DNA from: Ostrinia nubilalis
Lineage: Eukaryota > Arthropoda > Insecta > Lepidoptera > Crambidae
DNA length: 64,000 nucleotides
Direction of reading: 5' to 3'
Assembly: GCF_963855985.1 (NCBI RefSeq)
Contig: NC_087099.1
Location: 154,001 to 218,000, forward strand
The notes beneath the pieces are model-generated. The model worked only from the letters and a program-made list of their open reading frames with translations. It made no database searches and was not told the DNA's origin. The position numbers were made by a program, and so were the translations under genes. Within the stretch, counting starts at the first letter, position 1. Every line of letters begins with the position of its first letter. Of this stretch, positions 54,791-64,000 are shown piece after piece.

Positions 54791-57660
54791 GTGTGTGTTG
54801 CCTTCCAGAAGGGTAATGACAGCTTAAAGTTTGTAATAATACTCCGGACTACGCGTTAAGCTCCATGGATTTAAGGCTATTATTCCAAGATAACCTTTCT
54901 ACATTGATACTGTTCTTAACCATAAATACATTAGGCAACATACAGACACATTTTCCATTAAAATATTTCACAACCCGCTGTAGGGATGTAGGTAGGTATG
55001 GTAACATTGGACACCGGCGTGCCATTTAGTATCAGTTACAACAAATGCTCAGTTGCGTTAGTTCGTTAGCGGGAATGTGTTCCCAGTTATTTACACGGTG
55101 CAGGCGGAGCCGATAAATACGTTTAGTTCGTCCGAGGAACACAAGATTTATACCCGCGGCTACCAAAGCAATAATTGAAGTTAGTTAGTCGTTCGTAAAA
55201 TTGAGAGGACTAAATCCACGTTTATAAAGTGGTGGATCAGACTCCCAGACATCCATTAATCAATCAAATATCTAACATACCGAACAGACAACATACATAT
55301 TTAAGATTGAATATTCCAACATCATTACCCATCCGTATAATGTCGTACCAAAAATTGTGTGATATTGTATATCGTGTATTCCACAGAGGCCCGGCTCCAA
55401 TCAATCAACGAGCGGGTCCCGCCGCAATCACGCTAATGGCCGTAAACCGGACGAATAATAAAATTGGCCGCCCCATGTAACCGGAAACCGCAGGTGCCTG
55501 TCATACACTGGGCCACTATCGCGACCACGTCACTACACGTGTGCTTCAGCCTTCAGTATAGCACTACGATCATTGTGTAAGTGCTACAATGCGCTGTCGC
55601 ACTGAGTCTGGCCTTGATTTCTTCTGTTGTGGTTGCTGGTTTTATCTGTCATATATTTTAACTTTTCAGTGAAAATCATCATAAAAATCGCAGTTTTTAT
55701 TGGGCAGTTGACCAATGACTAGTTAAATAATTAAAAGGTATATCAGTGGGTCAGCATCTAAACCAGAAAATGACTATTAGGTAAGTCGCCACAATCGGCA
55801 AATTCGAGAAAATGATGGAATTAGTATTTTTTGCAGTACTCACGTTTTGATGTCATTTGCATAATTTGTAGAGCTAATGTGCTTACCTGCAAAGTAGAAA
55901 AACAGTAGTTAGTAATATGCATTTTGAAGTTTTCAGGGCTATGCTATGAGGATCGGCTACTGACATTAGAAGCATCTTTGACGTAAACAGACAATAGAGA
56001 ATAGCTAGACAGATCTATTTATTTACTTGCTTAAGAAAGATTTGACTGTTTTCTTGGGCCACTCCTTTTCATCAGCCGATAATGTCCCAAAGTGCTATAT
56101 TCACCTGTGAGTCCACCCACGTGCCACGAGGCAATACCTAAAGCCAAGGTTGCTCGGGAGACAAGAAGCGTAATCTCATTTACTTTACGCGAGCCCTTTT
56201 AATTAAAAACCCTCATCTAATTTACTACTGTTTAGGTGTACGCGAAAAAATGAAGGAGCCGGAGCTACTCCAAGTCAATATTGATTAGCGATTTCATTAC
56301 AAAGTTAATTTTATGATTCATAAAAATCATGGTTAATTTTACTAAGGGGCCAGTTCGCAAAAATGTCGTATTTTAAATTTTTTGTTAAAAATTATAATTG
56401 AAACAGTTACATCAGCTTCCGGTGGTGGCGATATAAAAGCTCCAGTTATCTTTGTAGTATCAAACTGCAGTTTCCCGTATTAGAAACCGCGCTACAATCT
56501 TAAAAGTCACTTCAAATACTAAGTATTCGCAAGTATCATATCCAAGTTTATTTGCACTAAGTAGAACAGATCGGGAGACACTCCGCTCGAGGTCCGTATT
56601 CATTACAGCGATAATGTGGTTAGTCCGAACATTAGCATGATTACGCGCAGCCTGGATAGTCAGCATCGGCTCGAAGCGAATGCTTCCAACTTTATTTCCA
56701 GCCACTAAAGTCCAATGTCAAACGCCATGACAACTGTCTGTAGCACGCTGCATTACTTATTCAAGCAGTTGACGAGACGCATGTTTTCACATTTAAGTGA
56801 TGCTTCTTGCATCTAATTAAGGCGTCTTCTTGGATATATGTAATAAAAATCTTGATATTTCACAGGCATTTTTAAGCTTCAAGTGTTTTATCGTTGCTGT
56901 TTAATTTTCATGTTGGCAATTACCGCAACTTGTCCACATTGCTCTTTAATTTTAAGTGGTGGTTAAAAATGGGTATTCTCTTGATAGCCTTGTGAGAAAA
57001 ATGCTTGGAGTCTTGGAAATGTTAAGTAAATTGTCTCAAGTGTAGTGAAAAATCTACCTGTATCTGTATGGAATAACGTCAAACTATTTACTTGTAGTAC
57101 TATTTGTTTCAAGATTTCACTTTTTGAACCCGTGTCTATTGCTAAGTTGAAACATTTAAAATCTTGAGCTTGACAATGCTCATCAAATATTCGTAACGTA
57201 AGTACTTAAGGTATTCTTGAAATTTGAATTGGAATTCAAACAGGTATTTGGCGATTAAGCCCTTGATCGGACCTAAAGGCACTGCCAGCGGGACTCGGAG
57301 TCGTGGAGACTCAATTTTTACCGCCTTATTTTGCACTTTATCTAGATAGATAAATAAAATAGTATATTGTACATCCTATAAGACTATAATCACAAGAAAA
57401 ACGTTTAGATGTTTACGTAGTATAGTAGTAGTACTTTCGCAATAAACCTATGAATGGTTTAGGTATTAATTTTAAATTAGCTACTGGACACTAGTATTAA
57501 CGTACCAGTAAAAGGATAAAGTCGATTTATCAAAATCGTTGGCATAGATAATTGAAGGATACAACAAAGAGGAAGCAAACGCTACAGCCATAGACCCTCC
57601 CATGTTTCTTAAGGGCTGCCTTAACCTGCTAAACAAAATTCTGGCAGGCTGAATAATTGA
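54791..57660. other. Single-copy DNA, nothing recognised
   Basis: Mild GC patches at 55385-55500 and 55505-55610. Frames of 64-83 codons lack motifs. Confidence 0.45.
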
Positions 57661-57745
57661 TCATTCCTAACGAGCGTTAATACGCCGGGGCGAAGCACCG
57701 ACTGTAGCGGTTTTGCTATGTGTCCCGCCGGGACGCGCCGGATTC
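57661..57745. other. Small GC-rich patch
   Basis: CGCCGGGGCGAAGCACCGAC and TGTCCCGCCGGGACGCGCCG, the latter with a CCCGCCGGGA near-palindrome. No function assigned. Confidence 0.3.
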
Positions 57746-58758
57746 GCGTACAGTTTAGTGAGTTTATTGAAAATAGATTTTGATCCCGGGAGACAGTGTG
57801 GGTAATGGTTGATAAGGTGAAGTAAGTTTATGAACTTTAATATTAGTTTCAATCTGTAATTTCTCATAGTTATATTTGGGTTACTTTGTGTCTATACACA
57901 TTTATAACGGGCGTAGTAACTTAATCGGGCAATAAGTTAGTAAATTATTTAGTTGCTATTCCAGGGATGTCCCAATAATCATCCTTCATTTTCCACTCAT
58001 CATACGGCGTTTTCGGGCTTGAAGTCGGCACTTGTCTTTTAATACCTAAGATATTTATTTATTTAAAGGCACAACTACAAAATATACAATTACAATGATA
58101 ACTTACTGTATTGAATACAAAATAAATAAAATGGTCTGTTAGTAAGTACGCAGCCAGTGAAATGCATAGCGGCTATAACCGATACAGATTTCCATCATTA
58201 GAGATCAAAGTGCTGCGAGCCTGACCTCGCTCTCAAGACTCCGTCAAAGGGTTTTAATTCCGCTCAAAGGCGAGGCGATTAAACCATTACTGCGGGATAT
58301 TATGTAGGACTCGCTAATGAAAGGGATACGTGCTGGCACAGCGGAGGTCGGAGAATGCTGAAATAAAGTATGAAATAGATACGATTTCTTTTTGTATAAT
58401 GAAGTATCTTGTATGTGAACATTCTTTTGTAAAAGTTTCAGAAATTCAAACCAACCGTATTACCACTAGTTGCCTTCAAATTCTTCTATGTATGTATAGG
58501 TATATGTAGCACAAAGATAACGTTATTCTCTATCATTATTTTGGTATAAGTTTTTGACTTCATAAGACTTTTTTTCACATTGTCATGTCATGTTGTAGCC
58601 GAGAGTGACATCGAGTATCCGGGACTCGAATCATGGACGGTCGGTGACGATGGGAGGAAATGTGAAATTGTGACGTTAGGGGAGATAGCATCTCATTTCA
58701 AACAGCTAAGGAAGTCGGGTAAATCAGTTTTTGTACAAATAACATTTTTAATGGAGGC
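57746..58758. other. Single-copy DNA, nothing recognised
   Basis: AT-rich with a GC-richer stretch at 58215-58290. Confidence 0.4.
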
Positions 58759-58761
58759 TAA

Positions 58762-58879
58762 GGCTGAGTTGCACCACCTAGCTTTGACCGTAACTTTGAC
58801 GATAACCGGTGTTTTTTGTATGGAGTTTGACAGATTTTTAACGTTTGGCAAAGTTAACGTAAGATGGTGCAACCCAGCC
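58762..58879. mobile_element. PIF/Harbinger-like MITE, copy 3
   Basis: 118 bp, ends GGCTGAGTTGCACCACC and GGTGCAACCCAGCC, TAA on both sides (58759-58761 and 58880-58882). It supplies the 3' end of a spurious 100-codon frame at 58580-58882. Confidence 0.85.
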
Positions 58880-58882
58880 TAA

Positions 58883-59439
58883 GTATTGCAACTTTGTTTA
58901 GACTGATGTTTCTTTTAAAAACGCAATTATGACGCTTTGCATTATTTAATCAATTTACGCGCTGCGCTTTAAGGTAAATAAAATTATGTAATACCTACGT
59001 ACTTCGAATTTCCAGTATTTAATTCTAAAGTTATAAAGTAGCAGACAAAAAAGCTAGTAACAGCAAAAAATATTGGCAAAATGAACACTTTTGTTTAGTT
59101 TTCAACGCACAACGGGGTTAGGGGTTACCAATAACTATGAAATTTTTGCATATAAATTGCGAAAGCAGCGCTCAAAGCTAAATGAAAACCAAATATGCAT
59201 TGAGTTATGCTAAAAAATATTTGTGGCTAATGTAGTCTAGTCGATAAGTCTTAATTTATACTGGACATCTTTGTTTAGTTTTTACTACCTATGTATTTTA
59301 ATTATCTTCATAGACAATCATTTGTTTGTATTGTCAATATTGCAAATCTGACATTGCACACCGAATAGTGCATTTGATTTGTAAAAGTGTGCGACAAAGG
59401 CCATGGGTATATTCGCTAACAAATAAACAAATACATGAG
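58883..59439. other. Single-copy DNA, nothing recognised
   Basis: AT-rich. Confidence 0.4.
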
Positions 59440-59580
59440 CATTGACTGTCGCAAGTCGCGCGTCCGTGTGTTTGCACAACAAACGCTCGGCTTCGCGGAC
59501 ACACGCCGCGCGCGCTTGTTTACTCCCATTGTTTGTGCGCGCGCGGCGCATGGCGTGAAATGAAACCCCGCAGTAAGTGT
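59440..59580. promoter_or_regulatory. CpG-rich island
   Basis: CACGCCGCGCGCGCTTGTTT and TTTGTGCGCGCGCGGCGCATGG hold two alternating purine-pyrimidine CG runs about 40 bp apart. Candidate island with possible Z-DNA-forming runs. Confidence 0.25.
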
Positions 59581-61765
59581 GGAGGAAGTGCACTTCCCTT
59601 AGAATATCATATCAGAGGTTTTGGCAATACTCGTAGTTGCTATTAAATTTCAATTAAAATTCTGATTAAATGAGTTCTTTCGTCGTGTGATTTAAAACTA
59701 CCCTACATACATAAAAACACGTGTGACAATGAATAATCCCTAAAAAAAGTAAATGATATTTCGACACCACTTAGCCATCAGAATCAAGACTTCAATGTGA
59801 AAATATAGCAGCGGTAAAAGCTGAAACTGAACAAGAAAGAAATGCCACAAAAACCGGCCAAAACAAACCCACAGTCAGCATCTCCAACAGTTATTAGCTC
59901 CGAGCGTTCGAGGGAGCGCGTCAAATCCGAACGTTAATAGTCCCAAAAAAGTCACATTACACGTCTTTCGCTGAACCTTGATCAATAAACCCGAATCTCG
60001 GCATCCTTGTCGCCGGCAGATGTGTGGACGCCGATAAAATTTTACGAGGCTCTGAAGCGCTGACGGCGCTCGCCACTTGCAGGGCCCTTCGCGCCGCTCT
60101 TATAAACAGCTATTAGACTAAAAATACGTGCGAACTTGCCTTCTAGGGCGAGGGTAAACGTTTGTTTTGGGGTGACTTCTTGTATGTTCAATACTAGAAT
60201 GTATCAACATAACGATAAATCCACAATTCGATCAGCCATTTTATAGCGAACTAACGTTTGCATGTTGAATCAAGGAATCCTGACTTGGATTTTTGTTTCT
60301 TCCATAAAATAATTACCTAGCTCAACGGAAGTTTGCTTGAAATCGTTTTCTTTATTATCTTGACACAGATATTTAATTTTATTGATTTATATTGAAAATA
60401 CGAAGATCAAAATTGTGTTTCAGTAATGTAATAGATACACATTAAAGCTTTTATAATAACAACGTAAACTCGACACCCTTTACGTTCCCAAAATGAATCA
60501 CGTTATCAAAGTGATGGCACTAGAGGCGAGTGGCTCAACGGTCCCCACAATGGCCGGAGAGCCGGTAAACATTTTAGGACTAATCCCCGAGTTATTGCCC
60601 CATACCCAAGTCATATTTTTACATACGGAACTAAATTGCTTTGTAAGCAGGCTCGAACAGCCATCAAACGATTTACTACGGAAAACCCTTCTTGACTCGA
60701 ACAGGTACTCGGATTTTCCTATTAAGATATCCGCGAACCTTCGTCGGTCCTAAAATAAGCAGTTATCTGTTTTTTATTTGGAACGTTTTCTATTCAAAAT
60801 GTATCCTGCTCCTCGTGCCAAATCGCTAAAAGTAGAAAGCTTTAACTTTAAAGATTTGGCACGATCTGAGAACTTCTTTCCTTGTACCGTAACTGTACAA
60901 GTCGTTATTTCACAGCTCCGTTTTTCTCCTATACATATTCATCAATTGAGAAATCTTTGCCAACGAGTTCTATTGATACGAAGTTTAACGCAAAATTGCA
61001 GCAGGAAAATGAGTTTTTCATAACTTGCCAATAGACGAAAAAAAGTTTTCAGTCAGGAACAGGCATTAATATTATTTCGATTCGATACAGAATAATAGGT
61101 AGGTACTTAGAAATGTTATAACATTGATTTACTTGCACCAGAACATCAATGAATTCGGTATGTATGTGATTTGGGGCAAGATAGACATGAAGTATTTGAT
61201 CGAGCATAGAAACTGAACAAATGACTTGATTCTCACGAACGTTATCTGTTGGTCCAGGAGCTCCCGCGCGGGGCAGCCGGCCGTGTAACTAGCTCCGGAG
61301 GATTGTGCGAAGGATCGCAACTGGCGGCGTATCTAGCTAGTCTATTACTGTCTGCCTTCAGATTCCCTATCTCACTCCTTTGTTTCGACTGCTTGTATTT
61401 CTTACTATTTATTTATTTTAGCCAGCAGACTTGAATAGACCGTGACTATGTTGCCGAGCTTCTTCTCAGTACTTACAAAATCTCGAAGTGTCGGGAGAGT
61501 AAACGTATAAAATGATGAATAAAAAATAAAATAAAATGAAATGCAAGTACGTTGATTATAAACTTTTTTAAACTGCAACCAACTGCAAGGTTGAAAATCA
61601 TTAAAACGGATCAAATAAATCATTACTTTGGCACGATCACACAACAAAGCCAATGCCTTTAATCACGTGTAATGTTGTAAAATTTTGTCACAGCAGTAAC
61701 CAGTTTGTAACAAAGACAGTTAAAATTTTATGGTGCCGGTGTTTCGGCTGAACGCAACGAGGACG
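59581..61765. other. Single-copy DNA, two adjacent unassigned frames
   Basis: Plus-strand frames at 60493-60753 (86 codons) and 60778-61023 (81 codons) lie 24 bp apart, but neither has a recognisable domain, signal peptide or conserved pattern, and I do not call them genes. A GC patch lies at 60025-60095. Confidence 0.35.
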
Positions 61766-61885
61766 GAGGGGACAAACAAATATACGTCAATCAGAGGAAC
61801 CGAGCCGAGAACGCGTCAAGCTAAAGCAGTTATGGAAAGTGGATTCTGTGGCGACGAGGATCGGGAAAAATGTGACGTTACAAGA
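61766..61885 (+). promoter_or_regulatory. Module with CRE half-site, first of a diverged pair
   Basis: ACAAACAAATATACGTCAATCA (ACGTCAATCA at 61784), CAGTTATGGA, and GAAAAATGTGACGTTACA (TGTGACGTTACA at 61871) recur in order 366-367 bp downstream. TGACGTTA is close to a CREB/ATF site. The 65-codon frame here is not preserved in the second copy. Confidence 0.35.
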
Positions 61886-62139
61886 CATTTGGAAAGTGAT
61901 TTTCGTTCTGGAGTAGAATGTGTCTGAACTGTGACTGCGACGTTAGTAGGCAAAGAAAATAGCTGTGTTGAAGGACGGTTCGTTGAAATATATATGTAAT
62001 AAGAATTCACATATGGAAAAGAAGGAACATCAAGGATATAAAACTAGATTGGTTAGTACATTATGAGATAAATATCCAGATAAACAAGTGCTGCTGATCA
62101 AAACAGCCAGTTAGAAAGTTCAACAAAAACTAAGAAACA

Positions 62140-62255
62140 CAAATAAACAAACGTCAATCAATGAGCGGATGAGGAATGAAGAATGCGCGTAGTTAAACAG
62201 TTATGGAGACTAGGCCCTCTTGCAGACCGAGAAATATGTGACGTTACATAGCGTC
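62140..62255 (+). promoter_or_regulatory. Module with CRE half-site, second of the pair
   Basis: ACAAATAAACAAACGTCAAT (ACGTCAATCA at 62151), AACAGTTATGGAGA and AATATGTGACGTTACA (62237) align with the first copy at a constant offset. A TATAAAA word follows at about 62262, so the block could be a promoter. Confidence 0.35.
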
Positions 62256-63115
62256 GAGGCTATAAAAAGGGGAAACAAGAGGAAGTGCAATATTAAACCA
62301 GCCCTTGTAAAGTACACGACAGATAAGGATAAGACGGGTATATTATTCACACTACAAAGTAGCAATTTATACTTGTGAATGTGAACTTCAAACGTGTATC
62401 TATGCTATTATTAATGTAATACACCTAATCATATAGCAGCGCAAAACGCATTCATAAAATTCAATAGAACATCGATTAAATCTACGCCTAAATACACACC
62501 CTTAACACACTACAGTACTCACAACGCTCTCAGCCCACCCCTTGAAACACCATTATTGACAATATCTCTAAAAAGCGTTAGATAACATCACCCTATGAGT
62601 TCATACATTCAAAGGTGAGACAGCAAACAAGCCGCGTCGATGACGGTTCTCTCTTATTTGTAAAGAATCTGAAATTTCATACGTCGACGCGCGCGATGGG
62701 GCGTCTAAAAGCATCACCACGTGTGCGAGCTATTCTTGGAGACCTTGACAGATTTAGAATGCCAATAACCTGCGAAAACACTTAGTGATCCCTCTCTAAT
62801 TGCTGGGCTTAGTGACAGCTGCAAAAAATATGGGTCGACGATGGATAAAGGTGTCTCAGGATTATAATTTTCAGCTTGGAAGATCTTTAATGTGTTCCCG
62901 TTATTCTTTAAACGAGGGCATCAATAGCGTAGCACTGAGTGGAATATTATGCCATTTTATTAATCCCAGTCTTCACGCTTTGGTATACGATATCTCTTGA
63001 GCTTGTCAACAGAGCATCAAATAAATCGCTATCCAACCACCGACTTTCATTCTGTAATAAAAATAGCGTCGTCTAGTAACATTTGGTACTATTACTACTT
63101 CGGTGTCGAAACGAA
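62256..63115. other. Single-copy DNA, nothing recognised
   Basis: Contains TATAAAAAGGGG at 62262. A GC patch at 62680-62720. Frames unsupported. Confidence 0.4.
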
Positions 63116-63117
63116 AA

Positions 63118-63235
63118 TAAAACCTGTCGCGGTGGTATCGGACAGCGTCGCGGTCGCGTCACTCCGTCGCGCTAATTTACGAGCGCTTGCGACGCGACAG
63201 CCGATCGGCGGGTGTTTTGTTCCTTTGTCATGTGT
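63118..63235. promoter_or_regulatory. CpG-rich island
   Basis: CAGCGTCGCGGTCGCGTCAC and GCGCTTGCGACGCGACAGCC are partly complementary (GTCGCG and CGCGAC), a weak inverted repeat. Candidate island. Confidence 0.2.
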
Positions 63236-63320
63236 CCTTTACTTGTCGGGATTTGTTGCTGAGGTCATTAAGACCGCGACGGGGCGCAATTGCTTAGCAG
63301 TCGCCATCAAACTCACATGG

Positions 63321-63538
63321 CAATGAGGGCTATCGTTTTTATACTTAACAGTTGGCACCCCTGGCGATTGACAGGACCTTACTCTACAGTGGCGCCATCT
63401 TGATGAGTGCAAATACGATAGTCCTCCTACCATTTTCGCGCTCACCAGTTGGTGCCACTGTCTTCGCTACTAGCAAGTGACAGGACCTTACTCTACAGTG
63501 GCGCTAACTGGTGAGCGCTAAAACGATAACCCTCATTG
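63321..63538. mobile_element. 218 bp inverted-repeat element with internal direct repeat
   Basis: Ends CAATGAGGGCTATCGTTTT and the inverse of AAAACGATAACCCTCATTG pair, and GCGCTCACCAGTT/AACTGGTGAGCGC pair further in. TGACAGGACCTTACTCTACA continuing as GTGGCGC occurs twice as a direct repeat (63370-63396 and 63479-63505). No target duplication is evident. MITE-like; superfamily not assigned. Confidence 0.7.
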
Positions 63539-64000
63539 CAATAGTTTTAACTTTCTTTTAAGACAAGTCATATTATTATTATTTTATCAGCACCAAGACC
63601 TTCATAACAACATGCTTGCGTACTTAAAAAATATAATAATGAATTCAGAAGCGAAGATCGCGATTCATCTCGTAACTTATTAAAAGAATGCCACCTTTTA
63701 AAAGTTGCGAGGCACTTTAAGAGGCGGTACATGAGGTGCATTTAAATTGACTCCTTTATTACTGAAGCAAGGATTATTTACCACTGAGAGGAACACCCTA
63801 TCCATGTTGCATAGTAAACAGTAAACTAGAGGACATTCATAATTGAATTGAAAGCAAGTTACTTATCTATTAATCGACTGCTGGAACTAATTTTATTAAT
63901 TTTGTGCGCAGTAATAATCTTGCTACAGTTCTCTTGTAGCGAGACTGAATTCCTTTTTCCAACGCTAAGATAAACTTTTATTCAAATCATAAATAAATGT
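63539..64000. other. Single-copy DNA to the window end
   Basis: AT-rich, nothing recognised. Confidence 0.4.

Noticed and set aside
58580..58882. 100-codon frame
   Set aside because: Its last 40 codons are a MITE and the first part has no motif.
60493..61023. Two neighbouring frames of 86 and 81 codons
   Set aside because: No recognisable domain, no splice logic, ordinary AT-rich composition.
61840..61870. Possible LTR-element primer site (TGGCGACGAGGAT)
   Set aside because: Looks like a gypsy primer-binding site, but no LTR, second copy or coding sequence flanks it.

Overview
The window looks like AT-rich nuclear DNA from a moth or butterfly (Lepidoptera). The evidence is repeat content: fragments familiar from lepidopteran genomes (the CCGGCCAAGTGCGAGTCGG start/CGGAACCCTAAA end element near 3.7-7.2 kb, and the AAATGCGAAAGTAACTCTG and GCGGCCGCCCGCGACTTCG repeat types), a LINE C-terminus followed by GATGAT, tRNA-derived SINEs, a BEL/Pao and a Ty3/gypsy element, several MITE families, and a short TTAGG run. 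I found no host protein-coding gene, rRNA or true tRNA gene. Nearly all open frames of 60-110 codons are unsupported noise. It reads as a large intron or intergenic region in which single-copy AT-rich DNA alternates with short CpG-rich islands that could be regulatory.

Layout. 0-2.8 kb: mostly single copy, with a LINE tail at 0.83 kb. 2.86-8.57 kb: a four-level nest. A Mutator-like (MULE) element with about 0.5 kb terminal inverted repeats (TIRs) and an 8 bp target duplication (CTAATTAT) carries a decayed transposase 3' end. A mariner-type MITE sits in it, a 3.6 kb lepidopteran repeat splits that MITE, and a second MITE copy lies inside that repeat. 9-16.8 kb: a SINE, two PIF/Harbinger-like MITEs, an RTE-like LINE terminus, CpG islands and a diverged module pair. 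16.86-20.68 kb: a BEL/Pao retrotransposon on the minus strand with identical 187 bp LTRs, an AATTG duplication, an open 643-codon gag-protease frame and a gutted pol. 21.8-23.5 kb: tandem repeats and a near-perfect 320 bp hairpin. 25.2-29.98 kb: foldback MITEs and a pogo-like element. 30-43.5 kb: quiet DNA with CpG islands. 43.5-48.85 kb: a Ty3/gypsy element on the minus strand with identical 528 bp LTRs and a degenerate interior; its leader holds an 11-copy array of a 14 bp motif. 48.9-64 kb: quiet DNA with two MITE copies of the family at 10.6 kb, two more diverged module pairs and a terminal 218 bp inverted-repeat element.

No operon or pathway logic applies. The only proteins recognisable from sequence are encoded by transposable elements. 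The best leads are (i) the leader array of the young but coding-dead gypsy-type element, placed like the Drosophila gypsy insulator, (ii) the near-perfect hairpin at 22.4-22.7 kb as a possible hairpin-RNA source, and (iii) three pairs of diverged GC-rich modules spaced about 366-394 bp apart. All coordinates and identities were read by eye; no search or alignment was run.
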